A DNA stretch of 64,000 nucleotides from Variovorax paradoxus (GTDB taxonomy: Bacteria > Pseudomonadota > Gammaproteobacteria > Burkholderiales > Burkholderiaceae_C). A program made the position numbers and the translations under genes. Location: positions 1 through 64,000 of the forward strand of contig NZ_JXQQ01000020.1 of the NCBI RefSeq assembly GCF_000834655.1, given 5' to 3'. The notes under the pieces are model-generated. The model did no database searches and was not told the DNA's origin. It was given only the letters and a program-made list of their open reading frames with translations. Below, one piece after another: positions 33,217 through 43,211 of the stretch (positions are counted from its first letter, which is position 1; each line of letters starts with the position of its first letter).

Positions 33217-35289
33217 ATGACAAAGAAGATCCAGGCGCGCGCTTGGCGGGCGCTCCCGCCCCTGGCGCTTGCATTGACCGTGGCCGGCTGCGGCGGCGGC
33301 GGTGGCGGCGGCCAGGACAACGCGGCGCTCATCGCCGCGATCGCCGCCATCAACGCGGCCAACAACCAACCGCCAGCCCCGCCACCGGTCGACAAGGGCT
33401 GCCTGATCGGCGACAGCGGCACGCCGGTGGTGGTGGGGTCCGGCGATCCGGGCGACCCTGCTGCGCCCGAGCCCGCCTCGGGCTACGTGCTCGGCCACAA
33501 ACTCGTCTACGCGAAGAACTACATGGTGGTGGCCAACCATCCGCTGGCCACCCGCGCGGGCTGCGACGTGCTCAAGGCCGGCGGCAGCGCAGTCGACGCG
33601 GCGGTGGCGGTGCAGGCCGTGCTCGGCCTGGTCGAGCCGCAATCGAGCGGCCTGGGCGGCGGTGCGTTCATGCTGCACTACGACGCGGCGACGAAGAAGG
33701 TGCAGGCCTACGACGGGCGCGAGATGGCGCCGGCCGCCGCCACCGAGAACTACCTGCGCTACGCCGTGCAGACCGATTCGGCCAGCGGGCTGCCCAAGCC
33801 CAGCGCCCGTGCCAGCGGCCGCTCGATCGGCACGCCCGGCGCGGTGCGCATGCTCGACATCGCCTACAAGGACCACGGCAAACTGCCGTGGAAAGACCTC
33901 TTCAGCTACGGCATCACGCTGGCATCGGACGGCTTCTCGATCGGGGGCCGCATGGCCGCCGCGATCGCCTCGTCGGAAGCGAGCCTCAAGCGCGATGCCG
34001 AGGCGACGGCCTACTTCTTCAACGCCGACGGCACGCCCAAGGCGCTGGGCACGAAGCTCAAGAACCCGGCCTATGCGAAGACGCTGAACACCCTCGCGAC
34101 CGAAGGCGCCAACGCGTTCTACACCGGCCCGATCGCGCAGGCCATCGTCGACAAGGTCGCCGTCACGACCGCGGCCAACGACGGCTCGGCCATCACGCCC
34201 GGCGTGACGACCATGGCCGACATGGCCAACTACGTGGCCAAGCGCCGCGACCCGGTCTGCGGCACCTACCGCGACTACTACGTGTGCAGCATGTCGCCGC
34301 CGTCCTCGGGCGGCATCGCGGTGGTGCAGGCGCTGGGCATCCTGGAGACCTTCAACCTGAGCCTCTACAAGCCCACCGCCATCGACATCGAAGGCGGCAA
34401 GCCGACGGTGATGGGCGTGCACCTGGTGAGCGAGGCCGAGCGCCTGGCCTACGCCGACCGCGACAAGTACGTGGCCGACACCGACTTCGTGCCGCTGCCG
34501 GGCGGCTCGGCCGACACGCTGCTCAACAAGCCCTACCTGCAGCAGCGCGCGAGCCTCATCAGCCTGTCCAAGAGCATGGGCACGGCGGCAGCGGGCAACC
34601 TGGGCAGCGTACCGCTGGGCATCGACAAGACCGAGGAGCACGGCACCACGCACTTCACCGTGGTCGACAAGCAGGGCAACGTCGTGACGATGACGACCAC
34701 CGTCGAAAGCACGCTCGGCTCGTTCCACATGACGCAGGGCTTCATGCTGAACAACCAGCTGACAGACTTCGCGGCCAACCCGAACGACACCGTGGACCCG
34801 AGCATCAAGGTCGCCAACCGCGTCGCCCCGGGCAAGCGCCCGCGCAGCACGATGGCGCCCACGATGGTGTTCAGGAAGAACGGCGACGGCAGCATGGGCG
34901 AGTTCGTGATGGGCACCGGTTCGCCGGGTGGCGGCACGATCATCCAGTACGTGGTCAAGACCGTGGTCGGGGCGCTCGACTGGGGGCTCGATGCGCAGCA
35001 GGCGACCTCGCTGGTGGACTTCGGCGCCAACAACACGCCGGCACCCAACTCCACCGTCTCGCCGACCAACGTGGGCGGCGAGCATCCGGCGATCGACACG
35101 TCGAACTCTGGCAACAACGACCCGCTGATCGCCGGTCTGCGCGCACTCGGTCACACGGTGGCGTTCGGGCCGCAGTCCAGCGGCATCAGCACCATCATCC
35201 GAACGACCGTCGGCGGCAAGCCGGTGCTCACCGGCGGCGCGGACCCGCGGCGCGAAGGCATCGTGCTGGGCGATACCTTCACGCCCTGA
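33217..35289 (+). CDS. ggt: Gamma-glutamyltransferase (lipoprotein)
   Basis: Hydrolyses or transfers the gamma-glutamyl group of glutathione in the envelope. The 690-residue precursor is expected to cleave itself before the nucleophile Thr477 in EEHGTTHFTVVD. Other motifs: SSGLGGGAFMLHYD, PPSSGGIAVVQALG and MGTGSPGGGTIIQYV. It carries a lipobox ALTVAGC followed by a run of seven Gly and a low-complexity linker, so the enzyme is probably tethered to a membrane rather than free in the periplasm. Single gene. Confidence 0.92.
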   Translation: MTKKIQARAWRALPPLALALTVAGCGGGGGGGQDNAALIAAIAAINAANNQPPAPPPVDKGCLIGDSGTPVVVGSGDPGDPAAPEPASGYVLGHKLVYAKNYMVVANHPLATRAGCDVLKAGGSAVDAAVAVQAVLGLVEPQSSGLGGGAFMLHYDAATKKVQAYDGREMAPAAATENYLRYAVQTDSASGLPKPSARASGRSIGTPGAVRMLDIAYKDHGKLPWKDLFSYGITLASDGFSIGGRMAAAIASSEASLKRDAEATAYFFNADGTPKALGTKLKNPAYAKTLNTLATEGANAFYTGPIAQAIVDKVAVTTAANDGSAITPGVTTMADMANYVAKRRDPVCGTYRDYYVCSMSPPSSGGIAVVQALGILETFNLSLYKPTAIDIEGGKPTVMGVHLVSEAERLAYADRDKYVADTDFVPLPGGSADTLLNKPYLQQRASLISLSKSMGTAAAGNLGSVPLGIDKTEEHGTTHFTVVDKQGNVVTMTTTVESTLGSFHMTQGFMLNNQLTDFAANPNDTVDPSIKVANRVAPGKRPRSTMAPTMVFRKNGDGSMGEFVMGTGSPGGGTIIQYVVKTVVGALDWGLDAQQATSLVDFGANNTPAPNSTVSPTNVGGEHPAIDTSNSGNNDPLIAGLRALGHTVAFGPQSSGISTIIRTTVGGKPVLTGGADPRREGIVLGDTFTP

Positions 35290-35327
35290 CGGAAGAAGGG
35301 GCGAGCGCGATGCCTGCCCCGCGCTGG

Positions 35328-36779
35328 TTACTTCGCGACTTCCGACACCAGCCGGTACAGGAACTCGCGGCCGTCGTACAGGCGCTGGATCTCGATGCGC
35401 TCGTCCAGCCCGTGGGCGCGCGCATCGGCCGGCTCCAGGAACATGCCGGTCACGCCATACATCGGGATGCCGGCATTGCGCAGGAACCGGCTGTCGGTGG
35501 CGCCGGTGCTCATCGCGGGCACCACGGGCACGCCGGGCCACATCTGCTGCGTGAGCGATTCCACCGTCTTCACCAGGTCGCCGTTCAAGGGCGATGCCGG
35601 GCTGCGCAGCGGCTTGCCCATGTTGCGCACCACGATCTTGTCGTTGCCCACGGCCTGGGTCAGCAGGCGCTCGACTTCATCGGGATCGTCGTGGGGCAGG
35701 ATGCGGCAGTTGACCGTCGCCTTGGCCGATTGCGGCAGCGCGTTCTCGGCATGGCCGGCCTGCACCATCGTCGCCACGCAGGTGGTGCGCAGCTGTGCGT
35801 TGTAGGCCGGGTTGGCCGTCATGCGCTCGAGCACGCCGGCATCGGGGTTGCCGGTGCCGATGGCGCGCATGTCGTCGGCCAGCTGGCCGGTGGCGAAGGG
35901 CGCGCTGCGCGAGAAGTAGGTCTTGGTGACGTCCGCGAGTTTGATCGGGAAGGCGTAGTTGCCCAGCCGCTCCAGGCCCGCCGAGAGCGCGTAGATCGGG
36001 TTGCTCTTCGTCGGCACCGAACTGTGGCCGCCCACGTCGCGCGCCTCCAGCATGTAGGTCGTGTACATCTTCTCGGCCACCTGCATGCGGTGCAGGTTCG
36101 GCTTGCCGCCGCGCAGTTCGCCGCCACCGCCCTCGTTGATGCCGAACTCGGCCTGCAGCAGCTCGGGCTTGTTGCTGATGAGCCAGAAGGCGCCGTTGCT
36201 CAGCGCATCGCCGCGCTCTTCGTCGGCGGTGAGCGCCAGGATGATGTCGCGGCTGGGCTTGAAGCCCTCCTGCTTGAGCTGCCCGAGCACCGACACCAGC
36301 GCCGAGGCCATCGCCTTGTCGTCGATGGAGCCGCGCGCGGTGAAGTAGCCGCCGGTTTCTTGCAGCTTGAAAGGGTCGGTCTTCCAGTCTTCGCGCCGCG
36401 CCTCGACCACGTCGATGTGGGCCAGCAGGAGCAGCGGCTTCTTGCTGCCGTTGCCCTTGAAGCGCAGCACCAGGTTGCCCTTCTTCGGGAAGGGTTCGAA
36501 GATCTGGATGTCGCCGGGGGCGAAGCCCGATTCGACCAGGCGCTTTTCCATGGCGCGTGCGGCCAGCGTGTTGTCACCCGTCGAGTGGGTGGTGTTGATC
36601 TCGATCAACTCCTTGTAGATGTCGTGAAAGCGCTGCTGCTGTGGCGTGAGCGAAGCCGGCGCGGTGCTCGTCTGGGCCGACGCGCCGGTCATGCCGGCGA
36701 TGCCGCACAAGGCCAGCGACAAGGCGAGCACGGTTCTCGCGCAACGATGGGGAAACGGCGAACGGGTCTGCATCCTCAT
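35328..36779 (-). CDS. M20 family metallopeptidase (exported)
   Basis: Peptidase of 483 residues with a signal peptide (cleavage near ASA-Q, residue 32). Two-zinc motifs are present: LLLAHIDVVEA (His and catalytic Asp), GSIDDKAMA (bridging Asp), TADEERG (catalytic Glu pair) and C-terminal GLDERI. ARDVGGHSSVP marks the lid/dimerisation region. It belongs to the ArgE/DapE/carboxypeptidase G2-like group. Substrate is unknown, but a secreted dipeptidase is likely, and it lies beside gamma-glutamyltransferase, which would produce peptide products. Confidence 0.9.
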   Translation of the reverse strand: MRMQTRSPFPHRCARTVLALSLALCGIAGMTGASAQTSTAPASLTPQQQRFHDIYKELIEINTTHSTGDNTLAARAMEKRLVESGFAPGDIQIFEPFPKKGNLVLRFKGNGSKKPLLLLAHIDVVEARREDWKTDPFKLQETGGYFTARGSIDDKAMASALVSVLGQLKQEGFKPSRDIILALTADEERGDALSNGAFWLISNKPELLQAEFGINEGGGGELRGGKPNLHRMQVAEKMYTTYMLEARDVGGHSSVPTKSNPIYALSAGLERLGNYAFPIKLADVTKTYFSRSAPFATGQLADDMRAIGTGNPDAGVLERMTANPAYNAQLRTTCVATMVQAGHAENALPQSAKATVNCRILPHDDPDEVERLLTQAVGNDKIVVRNMGKPLRSPASPLNGDLVKTVESLTQQMWPGVPVVPAMSTGATDSRFLRNAGIPMYGVTGMFLEPADARAHGLDERIEIQRLYDGREFLYRLVSEVAK

Positions 36780-36866
36780 GGTCTTTCTCTCTCCGGTGGT
36801 TGTTGTGGCGGCCAGCATAGCAAGCCGGACCCCGAGCGGGCTCCCGGGACAGGCACACTCGCGACC

Positions 36867-37973
36867 ATGGGAACGCGCAAGCAATGGGACATCTTCTGCC
36901 AGGTCATCGACAACCACGGCGACCTGGGCGTGTGCTGGCGGCTGGCCTCTCAGCTGGCCGCGCTCGGCGAACGCGTGCGGCTGTGGATCGACGATGCGAC
37001 CGCGCTGCACTGGATGGCGCCCGCGGGCTGCGACGGCGTACAGGTGATCGATTGGCTCGACCCGGCGGCAGTGACCGAAGCCGTGGCCGGGCCGGCGCCG
37101 GACGTGCTGATCGAGGCCTTCGGCTGCGAGCCCGCGCCGGAACTGATCGCACGGTTTGCCGAAGCATCGAACGCCTGCGGGCCCCGGCCGTGGATCAACC
37201 TCGAATACCTCTCGGCCGAGCCGTACGTCGAACGTCTGCACGGGCTGCCCTCGCCGGTGTTCAAGGGGGCCGGCGCGGGGTTGACCAAGCGTTTTTTCTA
37301 TCCCGGCTTCACGCCCGCGACCGGTGGGCTGCTGCGGGAGCCCGGTCTGCTGGAGCGGCAAGCACGCTTCGACCGTGCGCAATGGCTGGCGGCGCAGCAG
37401 ATTCCATGGAGGGAGGGCGAACGGCTGGTATCGCTCTTCTGCTATGAGCCTTCCGCGCTGGCGGATCTGTGGACCCAGCTCGCCGACGGCCAGGAGCCGA
37501 CTCGATTGCTGGTGACCGCGGGCCGCGCCACGCAGGCCGTGAAGGCGCATCTTGCGAGCGAAAACGCCGGGAACCGCGCCGCCCACGGGCATGGCGCGCT
37601 ATCGATTTCATACCTCCCGTATCTCACGCAGCCTGATTTCGACCACCTGCTCTGGGCCTGCGACCTGAATTTCGTACGGGGCGAGGATTCGCTCGTGCGC
37701 GCCCTCTGGGCCGGCGCGCCGCTGGTGTGGCAGATCTACCCGCAGGACGACGACGCCCACCATGCCAAGCTGAACGCATGGCTCGACTGGCTCGGCGCGC
37801 CTCCCTCGCTGAGGCGCTTTCACCACGTCTGGAACGGGTTCGACGCGAGCCCGCTGCCCCCCCTGGAAACACAGGGCCCGTGGCGGCGAACCGCAGAGTC
37901 CGCGCGTGAAACGCTGCGCGCGCAGGACGATCTGGTCGCTCAACTGCGGCATCTGATCGCCCAAAAAAGCTAA
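36867..37973 (+). CDS. earP: EF-P arginine rhamnosyltransferase EarP
   Basis: Transfers rhamnose from dTDP-rhamnose to Arg32 of elongation factor P, needed to relieve polyproline stalling. It has 368 residues. Signatures: [21 protein letters not shown] with the catalytic Asp, [17 protein letters not shown], and [20 protein letters not shown] followed by IYPQ. The next gene is efp with Arg at position 32, which confirms the pairing. Confidence 0.96.
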   Translation: MGTRKQWDIFCQVIDNHGDLGVCWRLASQLAALGERVRLWIDDATALHWMAPAGCDGVQVIDWLDPAAVTEAVAGPAPDVLIEAFGCEPAPELIARFAEASNACGPRPWINLEYLSAEPYVERLHGLPSPVFKGAGAGLTKRFFYPGFTPATGGLLREPGLLERQARFDRAQWLAAQQIPWREGERLVSLFCYEPSALADLWTQLADGQEPTRLLVTAGRATQAVKAHLASENAGNRAAHGHGALSISYLPYLTQPDFDHLLWACDLNFVRGEDSLVRALWAGAPLVWQIYPQDDDAHHAKLNAWLDWLGAPPSLRRFHHVWNGFDASPLPPLETQGPWRRTAESARETLRAQDDLVAQLRHLIAQKS

Positions 37974-38148
37974 AATAGCGGGCTTTGCGGATTTCGGCCC
38001 GGGTCGTCAGGACCCGAGATGCTCTCCGCCAAACCTGCCGCGGGACATGTACCGCGGGGCCAGACACACCGGCAAACGCGTTTCGAATGCCGCCGGATGT
38101 CGAGAGAAGGCCCCGTGCACCGAGCGGCCAACATCCAGAGAACCTGTT

Positions 38149-38703
38149 ATGAAAATCGCTCAAGAAATCCGCGCCGGCAACGTCATCATGCACGGCAAGG
38201 ACCCGATGGTCGTCCTCAAGACCGAATACAGCCGCGGCGGCCGCAATTCCGCCACCGTGCGCATGAAGATGAAGAGCCTGATCGCCAACTTCAACACCGA
38301 AGTGGTCTTCAAGGCCGACGACAAGATCGACCAGATCGTGCTCGAGAAGAAGGATTGCACCTACTCCTACTTCGCCGACCCGATGTATGTCTGCATGGAC
38401 GCCGACTACAACCAGTACGAAGTCGAAGCCGAGAACATGGGCGACGCCCTGAACTACCTGGAAGACGGCATGGCCGTCGAAGTGGTGTTCTACGACGGCA
38501 AGGCCATCTCGGTCGAACTGCCCACCAGCGTCGAGCGCGAAATCACCTGGACCGAGCCGGCCGTCAAGGGCGACACCTCGGGCAAGGTCCTGAAGCCCGC
38601 CAAGATCGCCACCGGCTTCGAAGTGCCGGTTCCGCTCTTCGTCTCGCAAGGCGACAAGATCGAAATCGACACGCGCACCGGCGAATACCGCAAGCGGGTC
38701 TAA
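38149..38703 (+). CDS. efp: Elongation factor P
   Basis: Translation factor of 184 residues that rescues ribosomes at polyproline. Three OB-like domains; the modified residue is Arg32 in [12 protein letters not shown], the rhamnosylation type served by EarP. The 175-bp gap after earP contains a TAAAAT that could be a -10, but no clear -35 is seen. Polyproline clients in the window include TonB. Confidence 0.96.
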   Translation: MKIAQEIRAGNVIMHGKDPMVVLKTEYSRGGRNSATVRMKMKSLIANFNTEVVFKADDKIDQIVLEKKDCTYSYFADPMYVCMDADYNQYEVEAENMGDALNYLEDGMAVEVVFYDGKAISVELPTSVEREITWTEPAVKGDTSGKVLKPAKIATGFEVPVPLFVSQGDKIEIDTRTGEYRKRV

Positions 38704-38709
38704 GGTTCG

Positions 38710-38795
38710 CCCAGGCATCGCGCACTTCGTGTCGCTTCGCCAACCCCCTAGCGGGGGCAACACCTGAGGCCCCGCGAAGCCGGTTCCTCGGGTTT
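38710..38795. repeat. Double-hairpin intergenic repeat, copy 1
   Basis: First of three related copies. It begins CCAGGC and contains the hairpin CCCCC-TAGC-GGGGG and then AACACCTGAGG paired with CCTCGGGTTT around a diverged CCGG stem. It lies just after efp. Confidence 0.8.
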
Positions 38796-38912
38796 GCCGA
38801 AAAGCCTCTTTTTCGGTGAATGGTCAAGGCTCCTTCGGGGGCCTTTTCTGTTTCTTGGGCATGGCGATTGCAACGCTGCACAATCCATCGGGTCTTCCTG
38901 TCCGAGTCCTTC

Positions 38913-39776
38913 ATGAACAACACGCACGACCTTCACGACAAACGCCTGGCCGACGCCTGGGCCACGCTCCGCGCCCATTCCGACAAGGGCCTCCCGCTCG
39001 ATCCCGATCCTTCGCGAATCGCCTTCGCCGATCCCGAATTCCTGCTGCGCCGAGAGACGCGTGGCATCCGCATGCAGCTGGAGCTGATGAAGCCCGACGT
39101 CGAGCAGCGCGCGCATGGGATCGAGAACACCGTGGTGGTCTTCGGCAGCGCCCGCTTTCGCAGCGAGGAAGACTCCGCCGCGCTGATCGCGCAGGCCGAT
39201 GCCGCGGGCGATGCGGTGGCGGCCGAGCGCTGGCGGCGCCTGGCGCGCAGCTCGCACTACTACGAGAAGGCGCGTGCCTTCGGCAAGCTGGTCGCGCAAT
39301 ACAGCAACGACAAGGAGCCGCAGGACAAGCTCTTCGTCTGCACCGGCGGCGGCCCCGGCATCATGCAGGCGGCTAACCGCGGCGCGCACGAAGGCGGCGG
39401 CCTCTCGGTGGGCCTTGCGATCGCACTGCCGATGGAGGAAGAAGCCAACCCCTACGTCACCCCCGCGCTGAGCTTCAAGTTCCACTACTTCGCGATCCGC
39501 AAGATGCATTTCATGATGCGTGCGAAGGCGCTGGTGGCGTTCCCGGGCGGCTTCGGCACGCTCGACGAACTGTTCGAAGTCATCACGCTGGTGCAGACGA
39601 AAAAGTCCAAGCCCGTGCCGATCGTTCTGTTCGGCTCGGACTACTGGAAGCGGATGATCGACTTCGACTTCCTGGTCGACGAAGGCGTGATTTCACCCGG
39701 CGACGTGAAGCTCTTCGAGTACGTCGACGCGCCGGACGACGCCTGGGACGCGATCAAGCGCTTCTACAAGTTGTAG
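38913..39776 (+). CDS. LOG family protein (TIGR00730-type)
   Basis: Nucleotide-processing Rossmann-fold protein of 287 residues. The family's PGGFGTLDE motif and the TGGGPGIMQAANRGA loop are present. Plant and actinobacterial relatives cleave cytokinin ribotides; related PpnN enzymes cleave ordinary purine and pyrimidine monophosphates. Which applies here is not decided by sequence. The ATG at 38913 follows the first intergenic repeat, and the gene ends before the second. Confidence 0.88.
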   Translation: MNNTHDLHDKRLADAWATLRAHSDKGLPLDPDPSRIAFADPEFLLRRETRGIRMQLELMKPDVEQRAHGIENTVVVFGSARFRSEEDSAALIAQADAAGDAVAAERWRRLARSSHYYEKARAFGKLVAQYSNDKEPQDKLFVCTGGGPGIMQAANRGAHEGGGLSVGLAIALPMEEEANPYVTPALSFKFHYFAIRKMHFMMRAKALVAFPGGFGTLDELFEVITLVQTKKSKPVPIVLFGSDYWKRMIDFDFLVDEGVISPGDVKLFEYVDAPDDAWDAIKRFYKL

Positions 39777-39782
39777 CCCGCC

Positions 39783-39868
39783 CCCAGGCCGAGCGCACTT
39801 CGTGTCGCTTCGCCAACCCCCTACCGGGGGCAACACCTGAGGCCCGGCAAAGCCGGTTCCTCGGTGTT
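39783..39868. repeat. Double-hairpin intergenic repeat, copy 2
   Basis: Best-preserved copy. CCCCC-TACC-GGGGG is followed by a nested 37-nt hairpin: AACACC/GGTGTT outside, GAGG/CCTC next, CCGGC-AAA-GCCGG at the tip (39832-39868). It lies between the convergent LOG and TetR genes. Confidence 0.88.
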
Positions 39869-39899
39869 CCACGAAGGAGTACGGCCGGCTCCTTCACAC

Positions 39900-40544
39900 T
39901 CACACGTCGGGATCGACCACGTCCGGGTGCAGCGCCTGCTCGAAGAACCGTGTGAGCGCGCGGGCGCGGCGGCGGCGGTCGGCAACGGGGTCGCCGGCCG
40001 GGCCCATGGCCACCGCGTCGTCGGCCACGCCGTGCAGCGCATTGAAGAGGATCACTGCGGTGAGCATCGCGTCCTCGACCTCCCACACCCCCGCCGCATC
40101 ACCCCGCTGGAGCAGGCCCACGAGCTGCGTGATGACCGCGTTGTCGTTGCGCATGCGCCGGTTCTCGGGCCGGTATTCATGGAACACCACGTCGTGCAGG
40201 GCAACGTTGTCCAGGTAGGTTTCCAGCCCCGTCTCCACCCAGGCCTTCAGGCGCGCGTGATGGTTGTCGGGACGATGGCGGTCCATGGCGTTCTGCAGGC
40301 GCTCGCAGAAGATGTCGACGAAGCGCTGCTGCAGCGCACCGAGCATCGCCTCCTTCGACGGAAAGTACAGATAGAACGTGCCCTTGGCCACCTGCGCGCC
40401 GGCCGCGATGTCGTCGATGCTGGTGGCGGCGATGCCCTTGGCGATGAAGAGACGCTCGGCCGCGTCCATCAGCGCGACGGCGCGCGTCTCGGGGGCTTTG
40501 GTGCGGCGGCGCGGATCGGTCGCAGCCGGGTTCGGGGTGTCCAT
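39900..40544 (-). CDS. TetR-family transcriptional regulator
   Basis: Repressor of 214 residues. The N-terminal helix-turn-helix (ALMDAAERLFIAKGIAATSIDD, AGAQVAKGTFYLYFPSKEAML) is typical; the ligand domain is not assignable. It lies 109 bp downstream of an MFS transporter gene on the same strand, and a palindrome in that gap is a likely operator. It probably controls itself and perhaps the transporter. Confidence 0.93.
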   Translation of the reverse strand: MDTPNPAATDPRRRTKAPETRAVALMDAAERLFIAKGIAATSIDDIAAGAQVAKGTFYLYFPSKEAMLGALQQRFVDIFCERLQNAMDRHRPDNHHARLKAWVETGLETYLDNVALHDVVFHEYRPENRRMRNDNAVITQLVGLLQRGDAAGVWEVEDAMLTAVILFNALHGVADDAVAMGPAGDPVADRRRRARALTRFFEQALHPDVVDPDV

Positions 40545-40576
40545 GACGCCATCAGGTCGTTGAAGAAGGCGCCGAT

Positions 40577-40593
40577 ACTGACTTCGAGTCAGT
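40577..40593. promoter_or_regulatory. Candidate TetR operator
   Basis: ACTGACT-TCG-AGTCAGT is a perfect 17-bp palindrome 33 bp upstream of the tetR start, the usual place for an autoregulatory operator. Confidence 0.55.
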
Positions 40594-40653
40594 TGAAAGT
40601 CAAACGGATAAGGATTGCGCTTGTGCGGAACGTGGATTTCACCTGAAGGCGTC

Positions 40654-41817
40654 CTAGAGCTTCAGCCCCCAGGTGGCCCGGGCGCCCAGCGCCAGCACGC
40701 CGCCCACGACCCAGAACACGCCCGCAATGCCGATCAGGGCGCCCAGCGATCCGAACAGCATCGGCATCGCCACGCTCGAGGCATTGATGGTCATGAGCCG
40801 CAGCCCCAGCGCCTCGCCGTGCCGCGCGTGCGGCGTGATCTGGTGCAGCATGCTCATCACCATCGGCTGCACCGCGCCGAGCGCGAAACCCAGGATCACC
40901 GAGCACACGCCCATGGTCAGGGCGGAGTCGAGCAGCGGGTAGACCGCGAAAACGGAAGCGGTGACGATGGTGGAGCTCAGGATCACGCTGCGCTCGGAGG
41001 CGCGCGAGGCGATGAGCGGCAGCACCACGCGGATCGCGGCCGCCGCGATGGCGAACGCGCCGAGGATCGAGCCGATCACCGAGGCGCTGATGCCGCGGTC
41101 GTGGCCCAGCACGGGCAGCACGAAGGCGTGCACGTCCCAGCTGGACGACTGCAGCCAGTTCACGAACAGCAGGCGGCGGAACATCGGCTCGCGCAGCAGG
41201 TCCCAGGCGCGCGTGGGCGCGGCGCCGGGCGTCGGTGCGGTGCGCGGCGGCTCGTACGCACCGCGCGCGAGCATCCAGCAGAGGACCGGCAGGAAAGCCA
41301 TTGCCGCGAAGCAGACGCGAAACGCCAGCATGTCCGCGGGCGCGCGGCCGGCGTGGTCGATCAGCATGCCGGCCAGGAAGGGGCCGACGAAATTGGCCAC
41401 CGCAGGCGCGATCGCCAGCCAGCTGAACACGCGCTTGAGCTGCGTCGCATTGGTGGCCGAGCGGCCCACGTGCCGCTGCAGGGCGATGACGGTGGCACCC
41501 GTGGAGCCGCCGGTCAGCAGCGCCGCGATGCACATGACCGGAAAGATCGGAAACACCAGCACGAGCCCCGCGCCCACCGAAGCCGCGATCACCGACCACC
41601 AGAGCGGCCGCTTGAAGCCATGCCGGTCCGCGAAGCGCCCCGCCGGCAGCGCCAGGAACACCTGGGTCAGCGCGAACAGCGCGATCAGCACGCCGACCGC
41701 CGCTGCGCTGTAGCCCTGCTGCAGCGCCAGCAGCGGCGTGGCCAGCCGCATGCCGGCCATCGTGGCGTGCAGGCAGACCTGGGCGCCGATCACACGCAGC
41801 AGTTCGGAGCCTTTCAC
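40654..41817 (-). CDS. MFS transporter
   Basis: Major facilitator protein of 387 residues with about twelve membrane segments. The cytoplasmic loop GRFADRHGFKRPLWW is the MFS motif between helices 2 and 3. The GTG start at 41817 overlaps the rmuC stop (GTGA). Probably an efflux or metabolite carrier; substrate unknown. Last gene of the run from pncB, followed by tetR. Confidence 0.88.
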   Translation of the reverse strand: MKGSELLRVIGAQVCLHATMAGMRLATPLLALQQGYSAAAVGVLIALFALTQVFLALPAGRFADRHGFKRPLWWSVIAASVGAGLVLVFPIFPVMCIAALLTGGSTGATVIALQRHVGRSATNATQLKRVFSWLAIAPAVANFVGPFLAGMLIDHAGRAPADMLAFRVCFAAMAFLPVLCWMLARGAYEPPRTAPTPGAAPTRAWDLLREPMFRRLLFVNWLQSSSWDVHAFVLPVLGHDRGISASVIGSILGAFAIAAAAIRVVLPLIASRASERSVILSSTIVTASVFAVYPLLDSALTMGVCSVILGFALGAVQPMVMSMLHQITPHARHGEALGLRLMTINASSVAMPMLFGSLGALIGIAGVFWVVGGVLALGARATWGLKL

Positions 41818-43190
41818 GGGGTGTCGTCGCCCTCGGAGTCGGTATTGGCGGAGGGAGGAAGCAGCACCTGCGCCTGTGCCTCGGGCAGCGCCTCGACCTT
41901 GCGCAGCGCCAGGCGCATCTGCTTGGCGCGCGTGTCGGCCTTGTCGAGCGTGTCGGAGGCCTTGGCCACCTGCTCCTTGATGCGCGCGACCCATTCGCCA
42001 TAGCGCTCGAACTCGGTCTTGACCGCGCCCAGCACCTTCCACACCTCGGAGGCCTGCTGCTCCAGTGCGAGCGTGCGAAAGCCCATGTGCAGGCTGTTGA
42101 GCATGGCGAGCAAGGTGGTCGGGCCGGCCAGCGTCACGCGGTGCTGGCGCTGGATGGCGTCCATCAGCCCGGGCCGGCGCAGCACCTCGGCGTAGAGGCT
42201 CTCGACCGGCAGGAAAAGAATCGCGAAATCGGTGGTGTGCGGCGCAGCAAGGTAGTTCTCGGCGATCGAGCGGGCTTCCAGGCGGATGCGCGCTTCGAGC
42301 GCCTTGGCCGCGAGTTCGGCGGCGGGCGCGTCGGCGCGCTCGTGCGCGTCGATCAGGCGCTCGTAGTCGTCGCGCGGGAACTTGGCATCGATGGGCAGCC
42401 AGACCGGCGCACCGTCGTCGCCGCGGCCCGGAAAACGGATCGCGAAATCTACGCGCTGGCCGCTGCGCGGCTTGGTCTCGACCTGCTTGGCGTACTGCTC
42501 GGGCGTGAGCACCTGCTCGAGCAATGCCTCGAGCTGCACCTCGCCGAACACGCCGCGCGTCTTCACGTTGGTCAGCACGCGCTGCAGGCTGCCGACGCCG
42601 ACGGCCAGCGTCTGCATTTCGCCCAGGCCCTTGTGCACCTGCTCGAGCCGGTCGGCCACCTGCTTGAAGCTCTCGCCCAGGCGCGCCTCGAGCGTGCTCT
42701 GCAGCTTCTCGTCGACGGTCTTGCGCATCTCGTCGAGCTTGGCGGTGTTGCTCTGCTGCAGTTGCGCAAGCTGCGTTTCCATCGTCGTGCGCACCTCGGC
42801 CAGGCGGCGCGCGTTCGATTCGCTCAGGCCCTGAAGCTGGGTGTTGAGCGTGTCGGCCAGCGACTTCTGCAGCGATGCAAGCTGCAGCGCGAAGGCATCG
42901 AGCTGTGCGTTCTGCGTGCGCGTGGCCTCGGCCCCCTGCTGCACCAGCGACTGCTGGAAGGTGGCGAAGGCCTGCGCGGTTTCCTGACGCATGCCGCGCG
43001 AGTTTTCGCCGATCTCGCGGCGCAGTTCGCGCTCGGTCCGCTCGTTGGCCGAGGCCAATGCGGCCAACGCCGCCAGCATCTCGCCGTGGTCCGGCTTGGG
43101 CTGCCGGCGCGCGAGCAGCCAGATCACCAGCACGAGCTGGACCGCCGCGAGCGCAGCCAGCGCGAGAAGAATCAATTCCGTCAGTTCCAA
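41814..43190 (-). CDS. rmuC: DNA recombination protein RmuC
   Basis: Protein of 458 residues with an N-terminal membrane helix (about residues 5-27), a long coiled coil (about 40-190) and the RmuC nuclease-like domain (LKTRGVFGEVQLEALLEQVL region, AIRFPGR, LPIDAKFPRDDYERL, FLPVESLYAEVL). It limits inverted-repeat rearrangement in Escherichia coli. The start is TTG at 43190, 21 bp after ghrB; no better upstream start exists in frame. Confidence 0.92.
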   Translation of the reverse strand: MELTELILLALAALAAVQLVLVIWLLARRQPKPDHGEMLAALAALASANERTERELRREIGENSRGMRQETAQAFATFQQSLVQQGAEATRTQNAQLDAFALQLASLQKSLADTLNTQLQGLSESNARRLAEVRTTMETQLAQLQQSNTAKLDEMRKTVDEKLQSTLEARLGESFKQVADRLEQVHKGLGEMQTLAVGVGSLQRVLTNVKTRGVFGEVQLEALLEQVLTPEQYAKQVETKPRSGQRVDFAIRFPGRGDDGAPVWLPIDAKFPRDDYERLIDAHERADAPAAELAAKALEARIRLEARSIAENYLAAPHTTDFAILFLPVESLYAEVLRRPGLMDAIQRQHRVTLAGPTTLLAMLNSLHMGFRTLALEQQASEVWKVLGAVKTEFERYGEWVARIKEQVAKASDTLDKADTRAKQMRLALRKVEALPEAQAQVLLPPSANTDSEGDDTP

Positions 43191-43211
43191 GGCGGTCGAT
43201 GAATCCGGTGT

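Noticed and set aside
33072..37973. Open frame of over 1600 codons on the plus strand running through ggt, the peptidase and earP
   Set aside because: Only its last part (from 36867) is a real gene, earP. The rest is a shadow in another frame of ggt and antisense to the M20 peptidase.
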